Shown: positions 33,415 to 44,321 of the stretch, piece by piece
Layout of the letters: every line of letters begins with the position of its first letter
Numbering within the stretch: the first letter of the stretch is position 1
Source: Antilocapra americana
Lineage: Eukaryota > Chordata > Mammalia > Artiodactyla > Antilocapridae
Length of the DNA: 64,000 bases
Assembly (NCBI GenBank): GCA_007570785.1
Contig: ML660211.1
Span: forward strand, 5,306,463-5,370,462
Reading direction: 5' to 3'
Notes under the pieces: generated by a model
What the model was told of the DNA's origin: nothing
The model's input: only the letters and a program-made list of their open reading frames with translations
Databases searched by the model: none
Position numbers and translations under genes: made by a program

Positions 33415-35999
33415 AATTACTTCACCCTTTTGCTTTGTTTCCCGTCCGCAAACATGTCAGTAATTGCTATGGAAATGTATTATAATATAGTCAACATGCA
33501 ATTATCTCTGATATTCAGGGAGCGGAATGATTTGGACAAGAAAATACCCTGGATAATCCCCACACCTCTCCTTAGCTGTTAGTTTCAGACTCCGCCCACC
33601 CATACTTTTTTTTTTTTTTTGCCAGCACCCCTAATGAGAGCTGTAATTGACTGACTCCTGTTTCAGCTCAGTTCTTCCTCCAGCCCACTCTCTGGCGAAG
33701 GTGCTAATGAACAGTGAAATAGCCTGAAGGCAAACAGCAGGAGAGAAAAGGAGAGCCCTGTCCCATCGAATATTTGGGAATATAATATCAAAAAAATTTT
33801 TAAAAAACCTCCTTCTCCTGATTTAAAACTTCTTAATATGCCAACGTTAAGTTCATTTTAAACACTCTAGGTAAAAAGCTGAACTGTTACAGTAGTACTA
33901 TTATTTTCCCAAGATTACTGTCTTTTACTTCAGCTATTGGTTTTCTTTCTCTTCCTTCAGTCCTGTTTGACTCCTTTCAATCTCTTCCCTCTATTACTGC
34001 TAACAACAAAGCCTTCTTTTCCTTCTTTCTGTATCTCTGTAAACTTTCATCTCCCTGTTTAACTGGCTTTGAATGCTAGTCTGTAAACCTACTTAAAAAC
34101 AGATGAGAAAGAAGGGAGAAGTAACATAACATTAAATGCCATGTCACCGTTATAGGTATAATTCTAAAGGTGTTCCAAGGTTTCAAACATCAAATAAACC
34201 TCAGTTTAAAGGGTATTATTTGACTTCTCTGTCTGTATTGCTTTCTGCAAAGTAGTAGCAAGAGAAGAAAATGATTTTAGAAATTCTTTCTGTGACTTTG
34301 ACTGAAAAGAAAAAATAAAAGGTATATCATCAATATAGTCATAATAATGCCAAACTCTTATTTTTCTATGTTGTTTTTCATATGATTCAAAAAATTGCCT
34401 TTCTCCCCCAGTAAAAAAAAAAAAAACAAAAAAAACCTCACGTCATTATCTTATAAATGGTAATAAAAATGATTTTGTGAGCTTCCCTAGAAATGTAACA
34501 GTCTTGTAGGTTTTATATCACTTAGCATAGCAAAATGCCCTGGGTAAGATAACTGCTATGCTGATGCAATAATATTGATGAGATTGTTACAGATTCAGCA
34601 TTGATGTGAGGCCATCCATCTCCACTGTTTACATTAATACTACTGTACTAATCTTAATTCTTTTCCTAAAAGGCTGAACCATGTGCCCTATTTGATGTGG
34701 TTTAGGCTGTTGATCCTTGTTAGTTGTCTTTGTTGAGATCAAAGTAAAGAAAATTGCAAAGATCCCAGTCATTTGATCGTTACATTAATGTTTTCAAGAT
34801 TCACCACATGGTTTACATAGAAATGTAAACTGGGACAGAGCTACCATGAGTTATGTTTCTAAGTACAGTAAGATTTTTGTATGCAGTAAGATACTTTTGT
34901 TTAAAAGTACACTAATTTTTCCTCTTCAAAGCTGTTTCTTTGAGAAGATCCATCTATTGTTAGTATTAATGTTTAAGATAAATTTGAAATTTAAACAATG
35001 GTTTTCAAATTATTTTCAGTTGTTCCCATGTTTCCATAATCTTATCTGTTGAAATTGAATCTGAATTCTGATAAAGGGGCAAAAATATTTGGGGCCAATT
35101 CTAGTGAGTAAAATAATCAGGCCTCAGTAGAAATGAAACATAATGGCAGAGAAAGGGGAAGATGCTCTCTTGCGGCTCTGTAGACAGAAGCTCAATGTAA
35201 TTCCATATTTTGATCTTTAGCAGAATTAAAGAAATTAGTTATGAGCTATGTTTTTGTTAGTTTCAAGAATTTTCTGATTTACCCATGTCTAGTAAGATTA
35301 TTAATAAAAGTGCATGGCAGATGCTACTTAGTGGATCAAATTATATTAAATGTATTCAATTTTGTAATATAATCAATCTATAGCTAAGCCACCAGCATGT
35401 CACTGTTAACTGATGGAGTGATGTAGAATCAGCAGCATATCCTGTCACGGATGTTCTTTGTTTCAGTTTTTTTTCTGGAAATAAATGTCACCAAGGACAT
35501 TCTTGACTATGGGAAGGTAAAAATAAAAATATTTCTTGGAAATTGAATTTTGCTCTATATGCACTCTTGAAATCCCTATTTTTATTTTGTTATCTGTTGT
35601 GAATGAAGGAGCAGCCCATTTGTCTAAAACAGTTCAAGACTGAATTTTAAATAAAGATATACGTGTTTTGCATCTGTCATTGGACAGAATAAACAATGTG
35701 ATAATGCATTTTTAATAAGCTGATATTAGTTTTGCTATTAAATATGTGCAACCCTTATTTTTAAAGCCAGCAGCTGCTCTCACGTAGCAGAACTGCTGCC
35801 AGACTTCACAAAAATAATTCCTAGCATTTCTAATTCAGGCTTATCCACATGCTTAGAGAGTTGCAAACATCTGGGAATTCAAAGGTTTCTGCCTATATTG
35901 AAATCTAAATCTTAACTATTTTTTTTTAAGACTGTATGTCTTGAAAATAAAATCCATTAAAAATACTGGCATTTAAATGGCGATTATATTAGAACCCAG
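33415..35999. other. Repeat-poor island, possible constrained non-coding DNA
   Basis: About 2.6 kb with no ruminant SINE, BovB or L1, in a window where such elements otherwise occur about every kilobase. It contains poly-T near 33,606-33,620, an A-rich run near 34,411-34,436, and long even-composition stretches (33,640-33,780; 34,500-34,840; 35,380-35,520). No coding pattern recognised. Confidence 0.5.
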
Positions 36000-36270
36000 T
36001 TACTGTGCTGAATACAAACCACCTGAAACCTCAGGCTTAAAACAACCTTTTATTATGCTCACAGATTTTGTGGATCAGGAATTTAGATAGAATATAGCAA
36101 GAGTGAATGTTTTCTATGAGGCTTCACTTCCTCACAGCATGGCAGATTCAGGGTGACTGAACTTCATACATGGTGGCTTCCAGTTCAGGTATTTCTGAAT
36201 TATGCAAAGGCTGACTCCCCTTTAATAACCCAAAATCAGAAGTCACTCAACATCTTTAGATTCAGAGTTA
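36000..36270 (-). mobile_element. Old LTR-like or MaLR fossil
   Basis: tcaggcttaaaacaaccttttattatgctcacag followed by gtggatcaggaatttagat resembles the antisense 3' end of an old MaLR-type LTR. Much decayed, and the family is uncertain. Confidence 0.4.
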
Positions 36271-36349
36271 GGAATAATACAAATTATTCCTAGGGATAAT
36301 ATGAATTATACCATTACAAATATTTTGCAAATACGAATTTGACATTTTA

Positions 36350-36633
36350 TTTTATTTTATTTTATTTACTTTATTGTGTTGGTTTTGCCATACATTGACA
36401 TGAAACAGCCATGGGTTTACATATGCTCCTCCTCCAGAACGCCCCTCCCTCCTCCCTCCCGATTCTCTCCCCCTGGGTCATCTCGGTGCCCCAGCCCCAA
36501 GCATCAGCCCTGGGCTGGCAATTGATTTCATATATGATAATTAACATGTTTCAATGCCATTCTCCCATAACATCCCACCCTTGCCCTCTTCCACAGAGTC
36601 CATGAGAAATGCAGATGTATAGAACAGACTCGT
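36350..36633 (-). mobile_element. L1 3' end with perfect target duplication
   Basis: Antisense L1 tail starting in (TTTTA)n, then ttactttattgtgttggttt and the C-rich block at 36,428-36,472. A perfect 15-base duplication, gaatttgacatttta, lies at 36,335-36,349 and 36,634-36,648. Confidence 0.95.
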
Positions 36634-36648
36634 GAATTTGACATTTTA

Positions 36649-37150
36649 GATGTGATTAGTCTTTGGCCTGAATTCTTTAGAAAAATATTTATTAAAATTT
36701 TCACATGAATGAATTTTTGTTGTTTCTGTGGTTATTATTATCATTTTGTTCTCCATATCCTGCTTCATTTAAATATGTTTATTAGGGTCTTCTGATTTTC
36801 TCTTTCACTGAGGATATGTTTTGCTTTTGGATATGATTAATTTTTATAACTTTCCACAGGACAATAAAAATACATATATAAATTGAAGGGTGCCAAAGTT
36901 TTTCTGCAAAATCCATTTACCAGATTTGAATGTTTAAATGAGTTCACCTTGTCATTTCTGAGTTAAACTGCTTATAGAATTTAAAAAGTTACTGATTATA
37001 ATAAATATGATGAATCATACTTTTAATAAAATAATGTATACTAGAAACAATTTGGCCTATAAATTGATGACTTGTGCTTTTAAAAATAACTATGTGTTTG
37101 TCTTCTGACAAAGTTTGTCTTTTTCCATATGCATGGATATTGTTGAATTA
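36649..37150. other. Unassigned spacer
   Basis: About 500 AT-rich bases. Nothing recognised. Confidence 0.5.
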
Positions 37151-37687
37151 ACTTGCTCCTTGGAAGAAAAGCTATGACAAACCTAGACAGTATATTAGAG
37201 ATAAAAGACATCACTTTGCTGACAAAGGTTTGTATAGTCAAAGTTATAGTTTTTCCAGTAGTCATCTATGGATGAGAGACTTGGACCATAAAGAAGACTG
37301 AGGGCCTAAGAACAGATGTTTTTGAAGTGTGGTGCTAGAGAAAACTCTTAAGAGCCCCTTGGACAGCAAGGAGATCAAATCAGTTAATCCTAAAGGAAAT
37401 CAACAACAACAACAATTTACTGGAAGGACTGATGCTAAAGCTGAAGCTCCAATACTTTAGCCACCTGATGCAAAGAGATGACTCATTGGAAAGGACCCTG
37501 ATAGTGGGAAAGATTGAGGGTGGGAGGAGAAGGGGATGGCAGAAGATGAGATGGTTGGATGGCATCACTGTCTTAAGGGACATGAGTTTGAGCAAACTCC
37601 AATAGATAGAGAAGGATAGGGAAGCCTGGCATGGTGCAGGTCATTGAGTTGCAAAGAGTAAGACACACACTGTGACTGAACAGCAAA
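37151..37687 (+). mobile_element. BovB 3' end
   Basis: acttgctccttggaagaaaa through ctccaatactttagccacct to the tail gactgaacagcaaaat. A small (CAA)n insertion at about 37,401-37,415 has no counterpart in the family. Confidence 0.92.
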
Positions 37688-37914
37688 ATGGATACTGCTG
37701 GATTAGTGAACAATTATAACAGATTTTTAGCAAAATCAGTCATTACACATTCTATAATTGGAGCCAGACTCATTTCTGTGTAATTCTTAATAAAAGCTGA
37801 GACAACAGTATCTAAGTAATCTTGAAAATCAAGCTGAAACTCTCACATATCATTTTTCTTGCTCATGTTTTAGAGGTGCAAGAGTAAAGAACAAATAATT
37901 TAGAAGTTCTAAGG

Positions 37915-38110
37915 AATTTAATTTTTAAAATATTTTACCAAAGTTTAGTTGATTTGTAATAATGTGTTATTTTCTACAAAGTGACTCAATTATATGTGTG
38001 TGTGTGTAATACATATATGTATATACATATATATATTCTCTTTCCTATTCTTTTCCATTGTGGTTTATTATGGGATATTGCAAATAGTAGAACTTTGTTA
38101 TCTGTTTTAT
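37915..38110 (-). mobile_element. L1 3' end with simple repeats
   Basis: aagtttagttgatttgtaat matches the antisense L1 tail. A (TG)n and TATA block at 37,995-38,035 sits where L1 tails commonly carry tatacatata. The downstream 650 bases to 38,759 are AT-rich and unassigned. Confidence 0.75.
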
Positions 38111-38759
38111 TATTTTTTATTATCTATTTTATATTTAGCAGTTTGTATTTGGTAATCTCAAACTCCTAGTTTACTAAGGGATTTAAATATAAAAAATTAT
38201 ATAATTAAGTAATAATAATCTAATAAACCATTTATATTTGAAGAGAATAAATATACAATGTGTTCAAAGAATTTAAATATCTTTACAGAGAATGTGTTGA
38301 AGTACAGAACTTAAGAGGAATGATGAAAATTTTTTTAGTAGAATTCTTTATTTTGTGATGGGAATATCAGCTTTATCTTGACAAACTGTAGAACATTAAT
38401 GATATCATAATGTCAAGAATTCTAAAGAACAATAGGGGAAAAAATATGGCTACTTTTTAGTGGAAAGAAATGTGAATAAGATTTAGCAATTTATATTTTA
38501 TTCTGTAGAAAAGACAAAATTTTTTTATTTCTGCATAATACATTACATGATACACATTAATTCTTAAGATTTTATCTTATTAGATTAAAACCTGTTGGAT
38601 GATCCATTGTTATAATAATTATATAAAATTATCTTACTGTTTCTAATAAACATTAATTTCCTTAATATTTTTCACTCTGTCTTCAAAATAAACATCCGAT
38701 AGTCAGATAGAACACAAGATCTTTAGCCAATTTACTGCCTCATTCCCTGCTAGTTTCTT

Positions 38760-38997
38760 ATTTGTTGTTGTTCAGTCACTAAAACGTATGTGATTCTTTG
38801 CCACCCCATGGACAGCAGCGCAATAGGATTCCCTGTCCTCCACTATTTCCTGCAGTTTGCTCAGATTCATGTTCATTGAGTTTATGACGCTATCTAATCA
38901 TCTTATTCTCTGCCTCCCTCTTCTCCTTTTGCCTCCAATCTTTCTCAGCATCAGGGTCTTTTCCAATGAGTTGGCTCTTTGCATCAGGTGGCCAGTT
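38760..38997 (-). mobile_element. BovB 3' end fragment
   Basis: tttgttgttgttcagtcact to atcaggtggccagttttt, about 237 bases of tail and 3' ORF. Confidence 0.92.
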
Positions 38998-40169
38998 TTT
39001 TATACCTCCACCTTTGTACCTACATTAGAGATATATGAATTTTCTTTTAGAACCTGTCTATAATTAACTCTTTCACCATCATTCTATTACTTCACATATT
39101 TTGCTTGGCCTCTTACTTTGCATATTTTGCTTAGTAATGTTTAGTAAGCTCCATGATACGTCTCATATCTATTCTGTGATATAAACCCCCCATAATCCAA
39201 AGTTATCTACACCTTACTTTCTTAGACTACTGTACCCAAAGATGTCTCAACCTACACAGCACTACTTTGTGAGTTAAAAAAAAGGAAATCTCATTTGTGT
39301 GGTCACAGACCTCCCAGATTGCTCATCTTGGCAGAGGTCACCACTTTCTGTAAGGGACATAAGCCTATACCAGATCACCACTTTGTGACACTTATCTTGT
39401 CAATATATTAATAACTCTTGCAAACTGATGGAGAATGCAAAACCCAACTAAGCAAACAATTCTTGTGTTATGCATTACATCATTCATGTGTGTACTCATT
39501 TATTTGACTGACCTACAAAACCTAATATGCATCAGGCAGTATGTTATTAATTGAGGATACCGCATTGAACAGGATGTAAAAATCATTGTATCTAGGATGT
39601 GTATATTCTAGTTGGAGAAACAGAAAATAGACAAACTCAAGAATAACATAGCACCAGTAACTGAGAATGGCCACATGACCTATGCAATGAGTCATCTGTG
39701 AATTAAATTACATCGAAATATCAACTATAAAATACTGAAGCTACCATTCAAGTGCAGAAAGTCTAATTGCACAGTTGAAGAAAGATGTTTTTAAAAGCTC
39801 CCACATCTATTTCTGTTAGTTACTTGAACATGTCATAGACTTAGCTTTGAAGCAGTGTTCTCTGACTATTTTTCTCTAGATTTTCGAAGGTTTCTTCTGT
39901 CCATGATAGAGGCATTAGTGACTCTGCCAGAGGTGAAAGTCCCAGATAAAGACTGACCATCCCGTGTCTATGCAATCCCATCCTTGAAGTTGTAGTACTT
40001 TCAAAATTATCTTCAGCTACTCCCCAAATGCAAACACTTATATTGTGAAAGGTAGCAATTATATTCTGTATGTTTGATGTCTGATAAACATATTATGAAA
40101 AACTTTGTTTTAACAAGTCTGTAATTTCAGGTTTTTGCCCAAGAAGGCAGTTTTTAAAGCTAAGATTTT
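38998..40169. other. Mostly unassigned, with one possible L2/MIR-age fossil
   Basis: No gene. 39,530-39,640 (tgcatcaggcagtatgttat, then gaggataccgcattgaacag) resembles the ancient mammalian repeat phrase tgccaggcactg...gggatacagcagtgaac. The rest is unassigned. Confidence 0.4.
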
Positions 40170-40387
40170 GAGGGTTTCTCTGGTGGCTCAGATGGTAAAG
40201 AATTCTCCTGCCATGTTAGTAGATTTGGATTAAATTCCTGGATTCAGAAGATTCTCTGAAGGAGGGCATAGAAACCTTACTTCAGTATTCTTGCCTGGAG
40301 AATCCCATGGACAAAGGAGCCTAACAGGTTACAGTCCATGGGATTGCAAAGAGTTGGATATGACTGAGCAACTTTCACTAACACTAA
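40170..40387 (+). mobile_element. Bov-tA SINE
   Basis: Head gagggtttctctggtggctc, end tgactgagcaactttcact. Older copy with several substitutions. Confidence 0.93.
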
Positions 40388-40474
40388 TTCTCTAGAAATA
40401 CTTATATTTTACCTCTTTGATTTATATGTATGTTTTATTCTCATGAGCCTTTCCAGGATCCTCTATCAAAATCT

Positions 40475-40683
40475 TGTGTCTAGTGACTCAGTCATGTCTA
40501 ACTCTTTGTGATCCCATGGACTGTAACCCGCCAGGCTTCCCTGTCTGTGGGGATTCTCTAGGCAAGAATATTGAAGTGAGGTTACCATGCCCTCCTCCAG
40601 GGAATCTTCTTAACCCAGGGATTGAACCCAGGTCTACCTACATTGCAGGTGGATTCTTTACCAGCTGAGCCACAAGGGAAGCC
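40475..40683 (-). mobile_element. Bov-tA SINE beside a tRNA copy
   Basis: Antisense copy ending at gagccacaagggaagcc. Possible target duplication caaaatc/caaaata (40,468-40,474 and 40,684-40,690). The tRNA-like sequence begins 13 bases further on. Confidence 0.93.
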
Positions 40684-40696
40684 CAAAATACACCAA

Positions 40697-40768
40697 TGGC
40701 AGAGAATGGTTTTGATCCGCTGACCTCTGGATTATGGGCCCAGCATGCTTCTGCTGAGCCACTCTGCT
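40697..40768 (-). pseudogene. Initiator tRNA-Met (CAT) pseudogene
   Basis: The reverse complement aligns without gaps over all 72 positions to vertebrate initiator tRNA-Met. It starts agcagagtggctcagcagaa and keeps the anticodon loop gcccataa with anticodon CAT. About ten differences, most of them CpG-type C-to-T or G-to-A changes. The T-arm and box B region are altered, so transcription is doubtful. It is not the tRNA-Glu-type head of the neighbouring Bov-tA. Confidence 0.85.
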
Positions 40769-40877
40769 CTACAGAATAGTAAGTTAAAAAAATACAATGT
40801 TTTAATGATAAAAGGGAACTATAACCAATTGTTCTCTAATAACACTCCTTGTTTAACTTAAACATGGTTAGCTTTAG

Positions 40878-41286
40878 CTTGTTATTGTTCAGTCTCCAAG
40901 TCAGGCCTGACTCTTCGTGACCCCTTGGACTGCAACATACCAGGCTTCCCTGTCCCTCATCATGTCCTGGAGACTGCCCAAGTTCATGTCCTTTGTATCA
41001 GTGATGCCATCCAACTATCTCATCCTCTGTCACCCTCTTCTCCTTATGCCCTCAATATTTCAGGGTGTTTTCCAATGAGTTGGCTTACGCATCAGGTGGC
41101 CAAAGTATTCGAACTTCAGCTTCAGTCCTTCCAATGTATATTCAGGGTTGACTTCCTTTAACATTGATTGGTTGATCTCTGTGCTGTCTAAGGGACTCTC
41201 AAGAGTCTTTTACAGCACCACAGTTTGAAAGCATAAATTCTTCAGTGCTCTGCCTTTTTTAGGGTCAAGCTTTCACAACTATAGGT
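40878..41286 (-). mobile_element. BovB 3' end, left part (split by an ERV)
   Basis: Antisense BovB from ttgttattgttcagtctcca to ctttcacaactataggt. The element resumes at 43,086 after the retroviral insertion. Confidence 0.9.
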
Positions 41287-41335
41287 TGTCAGGGGACATT
41301 CAACTTTAAGGGATCCAATATTGCGTTTTCTTCCT
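41287..41335 (+). repeat. Inverted copy of the LTR U3 start
   Basis: Begins tgtcaggggacattcaactt. The other terminus, read inward on the minus strand, begins tgtcagggtacgttcaactt. The similarity continues through aagggat(c/t)caatat and ttcttcct with about six differences. It takes the place of a normal LTR 3' end. Confidence 0.9.
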
Positions 41336-41450
41336 GCTGGGAAGGGACATAGACCCTAAATTGTTGAGGCAATATATTCTCCTTATCCTCATATTGAGGG
41401 TCTCTGATCCAGGGGCCCTGAGGCAGTGGAAACTGCAGGAGCATGAACAA

Positions 41451-41595
41451 TCATTTGTAACTTAAATGCCTAAGCCACTTAGATACAAAGTTCATCATAT
41501 AGTTATGGATATAAAAAGCAAACAGTAAGAATAAGATGACTACAATTATTATAGTCAAGATAGTTTTCCACCAAGGGGGGTTTGTATTTGAGCTT
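41451..41595 (-). pseudogene. env transmembrane C-terminus relic
   Basis: One minus-strand frame runs from the gag join near 41,590 to a TGA at 41,453-41,451. It shows a tryptophan pair, then a strongly hydrophobic Ile/Val/Leu-rich membrane span (about 41,505-41,565) and a short basic cytoplasmic tail. This is the usual layout of a betaretroviral TM end. No surface subunit or fusion region remains, so it cannot act as an envelope. Confidence 0.7.
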
Positions 41596-42185
41596 CTATA
41601 TCATCAAATTGCCTTGTACCTGTTAACATTTCAAAAGTAATTTAGTTTTGGGGAGTGCCAACTCAAGCATTAGAATTGGCACAATCTCAGGCCACATCCT
41701 AAAACCACATTGTCCATTGAAGATAGTCTCCTGGTTTAAGAAGAGGCCTTATCAAAAGTTGGCAACCATAAGGAGCAAAATTTCCAATAGAAGATACCAT
41801 AGCATTTAAAAGTTCCTTAGTAAAAGGCAAATGAGGGCTGCACATGGTTACAGCTTTTTTCATTTGTTGCATGTGAGAAAAATCAATGCCTTCGTATTGA
41901 GGTATTATTTGTCTTTGGGTGTTAGTATTTCTTAAAACAGGAAAAGCAGAGAAACCAACAGCCTTAGAGATTTGAGACTGCAAAACCAGTAACTCAGAAA
42001 GCCTTCATCATGAAGGAGAATAAGTGGATAGTATTTTTTCATAAATATGAGTGCATGCCAAAGGCTTATCATTGTTATCAAGAGAAGTATTGTCAGCCTT
42101 AGTGTCAAAAAGAGCCTTAGAAGAATCATTGTCAGAGTCATCTTGTCCTTGAGTTGAGGGGACTTACGGTTTGGCACCCATTGCA
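41590..42185 (-). pseudogene. gag capsid (CA) relic
   Basis: The minus-strand frame at 41,983-41,699 contains YEGIDF and PFTKELLNAM and resembles the betaretroviral capsid N-terminal domain. The preceding frame (42,186-41,932) overlaps it in a different register, so a frameshift separates them. The capsid sequence continues to about 41,595 in a third register and then joins env sequence directly. The nucleocapsid is absent. Confidence 0.75.
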
Positions 42186-42394
42186 AGAGCCGGAGCAGGG
42201 CTGGTGGGATAATTCTGAAATATATTATGTTGCTCTAATTTGGCTTTTTGTAAAGTTTTATCATCTAATTCATGTAACAAGTGTTCTGCCTGTTGTCAAA
42301 TATCAGGGGGGCTAAAATTACCTTGAAATGGCAAAATCATAGCTTTAATAAGAGCCCATAGGGGCCAGAAATTGATTGGAATAGTTTTTTCCTG

Positions 42395-42535
42395 TCTTGC
42401 GGCTCATTCTACATTCTGTTTAACCCGCTTCCAAATTTCTAAATATAAACTGCCTTCATCAGGGAATGAGGGATTAAGTTCAACCACCGTTTTGAGACAA
42501 GCCTCTATTTGCTGACGTGAAACTGAAAGTCCTTA
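42395..42535 (-). pseudogene. gag matrix (MA) relic
   Basis: The minus-strand frame includes PSFPDEGSLYLEIW, typical of betaretroviral matrix. It is ended by a TGA, and a second stop lies further on near 42,295. No initiator ATG is clear in front of it. Confidence 0.6.
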
Positions 42536-42660
42536 AACTTTAAATAAATGATGAAGTAAAGTAGAAAGGTGGTGGGGTTTTGCAGCTGTTTGAAACCCCA
42601 CACTTACTGACCTCCGCAGGTCCACAGTCACTCTGTCCGCTTGCCAAGGGCGTAATCCAG

Positions 42661-42678
42661 GTCCCTGTTTTGGTGCCA
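42661..42678 (-). other. Retroviral primer-binding site, tRNA-Lys3-like
   Basis: The minus strand reads tggcaccaaaacagggac, matching the tRNA-Lys3 primer-binding site at about 15 of 18 positions. It lies two bases inside the LTR edge, the normal spacing. Confidence 0.85.
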
Positions 42679-42680
42679 CT

Positions 42681-43085
42681 TGTTATGGTCTTTTACAGAC
42701 TGGGACCTGTGGACGAGACTTGACGAAGAAAAGAGAAGAAAAGAAGGACACGGGGGACCCAAGTCTCTAGTGGAACAAGGGAACTTTATTTGCAGAAACG
42801 CATGCTTATATATCTTCAATAAATTGATTACTCAGCCATTAAGAATGAAATTCCATCAGTTGCAACAAAATGGATAGTCTTATAAGTAAAAGGTCACTGA
42901 AGAGAGTCACTGAAGGGAATCCAAGCAGCTGCTCATTTCCATGATCTCAGTCCTGAGAACTACCTGCAGCTCTGCTTCTCTCTGTATTCCAGGAACTGAT
43001 AAGGAGCAGAGAGTCCTTGAGAAACAGCACACAAAGGAAGAAGATGCAACATATTGAATCCCTTAAAGTTGAACGTACCCTGACA
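42681..43085 (-). repeat. 5' LTR of the ERV (405 bp)
   Basis: On the minus strand it starts tgtcagggtacg and ends ccataaca, with TG/CA termini. A TATA box (tatataag) lies at about 42,806-42,813 and a poly-A signal AATAAA at 42,790-42,785. The close spacing implies a very short R, as in mouse mammary tumour virus-type LTRs. There is no second complete LTR in the window, so age cannot be read from an LTR pair. Confidence 0.88.
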
Positions 43086-43130
43086 ATAGGTAACTACTGG
43101 AAAGACCATAGCCTTAACTATACAGATGAT
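43086..43130 (-). mobile_element. BovB 3' region, right part
   Basis: ataggtaactactggaaaga and ccatagccttaactatacag continue the BovB broken at 41,286. The element fades out after about 45 bases. 43,131-43,445 is unassigned. Confidence 0.82.
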
Positions 43131-43445
43131 ACTTTAGCTTGCTATACCCAAATTCATTCTGCTAAACCAGTCTAGGTCTATCCAGCCAGCTGACAGTCTG
43201 CTTACTAGGATTTGTATTGACTTATATCTTGAGAGGAGTGGCACATATATAATTGTACTGATGGAAAGGAAAGATGATATCCTATCCTTCATGTGAAATT
43301 ATAAATATACAGTTAAGTCATAGACTTTTTTTAAAAATGGGAAACAGCTTTTCTGCAATTGTCTGAATTCCAGAATATGTATCAAAATTTCATTGAACCC
43401 TAACTCTTTGTAAGAGGGTTATATGTATATTATATTGAATTATAC

Positions 43446-43580
43446 AGGACTTCCCTAGGGTCCAGTGGTTAAGACTCCAAGCTCCCAATGCAGGGGGCCT
43501 AGGTTCAATCCTTGATCAGGGAACTAGATCCCATATACTGCAACAAAGACCAAGGACAATTAAGTAAATTGAAAAACAGA
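43446..43580 (+). mobile_element. tRNA-derived SINE (ART2/CHR head type)
   Basis: gacttccctagggtccagtg, then caatgcagggggcctaggtt and gggaactagatcccatata, ending in an A-rich tail. Short version of the family. 43,581-44,080 is unassigned and AT-rich. Confidence 0.82.
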
Positions 43581-44084
43581 AGAAGAAATATTGCTCTCAG
43601 ATTTAATAAATACAACTTAAAATATTCATTTTTATATTTAAATATATCTTACTGGATTATGTTATATTACACTTTATCGCTATATGTGTAGTCTTGTATA
43701 TGCTGAAACTTTCACTCTAATGTATTCTGGCTATGGCAACATGGATTTATTTAACGTTAGAACATTTCAAAAGATATTTTACTCTGTGAATGAAAATAAA
43801 TTCTACAATTTTACAATTTGTTTTCAGTTCATATTTTAAATACTGCATTTTATACCCCAAATGATATTTTAACAAAAAGAACTGGTAAAAATTTATATTT
43901 ATATGACAGTTATTTCTTCTTAATGCTTATTCATTTTTTTCACAAAAGAGAAAATGAACTCTATAGTATGTTCCAAATAAAAATAATTTGTTAAATACAC
44001 TGCATGAATGTATGTAATATTTTCTCAGAATTTAACAGCCTTTCCTTTCTGATTTATTTTGTTCACATTTAAAATGTAATTGTG

Positions 44085-44320
44085 TATGAGTCTATAAAGA
44101 AAACACACATGGTTTCCAAAGTGTATGGCAGAGTGGGGGAGATAAATTAGGAGTTGGTGTTTAACATAAATATACTTCTATACATAAAATAGGTAGCTAT
44201 AGGACCTATCGTATAGCACAGGGAGTTCTACTCAATGTCCTTTAATAATATAGTGAAAAAGAATCTGAAAAAGAACATACACACACATATATGTGTATAT
44301 ATGTATATGATATATGCTAT
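44085..44320 (+). mobile_element. Old L1 3' end, left part
   Basis: gagataaattaggagttggt, tatcgtatagcacagggagt and gaaaaagaatctgaaaaaga are the sense L1 tail in order. The element's final block (aatcactttgttctacactt) is displaced to 44,752 by a SINE and AT-rich repeats. Confidence 0.82.
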
Positions 44321-44321
44321 T

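Larger units (their letters stand above)
41287..43085 (-). mobile_element. Defective betaretrovirus-like ERV (ERVK class) with inverted ends
   Basis: A 1.8-kb proviral remnant read on the minus strand: 5' LTR (43,085-42,681), primer-binding site, gag matrix and capsid relics, a jump into the end of env, then ~120 bases and a terminus. The left terminus (41,287-41,335) is an inverted copy of the first ~48 bases of the LTR U3 and not the U5 end of a 3' LTR. An exact 6-bp target duplication, ataggt, lies at 41,281-41,286 and 43,086-43,091. The length fits betaretroviral integrase, and the target is an older BovB. pro, pol, most of env and the 3' LTR are absent. Confidence 0.85.

Noticed and set aside
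41699..41983. gag capsid open frame as a domesticated gene
   Set aside because: At 94 codons it is cut by frameshifts on both sides, lacks the rest of the capsid in frame, and has no promoter other than its own decayed LTR.
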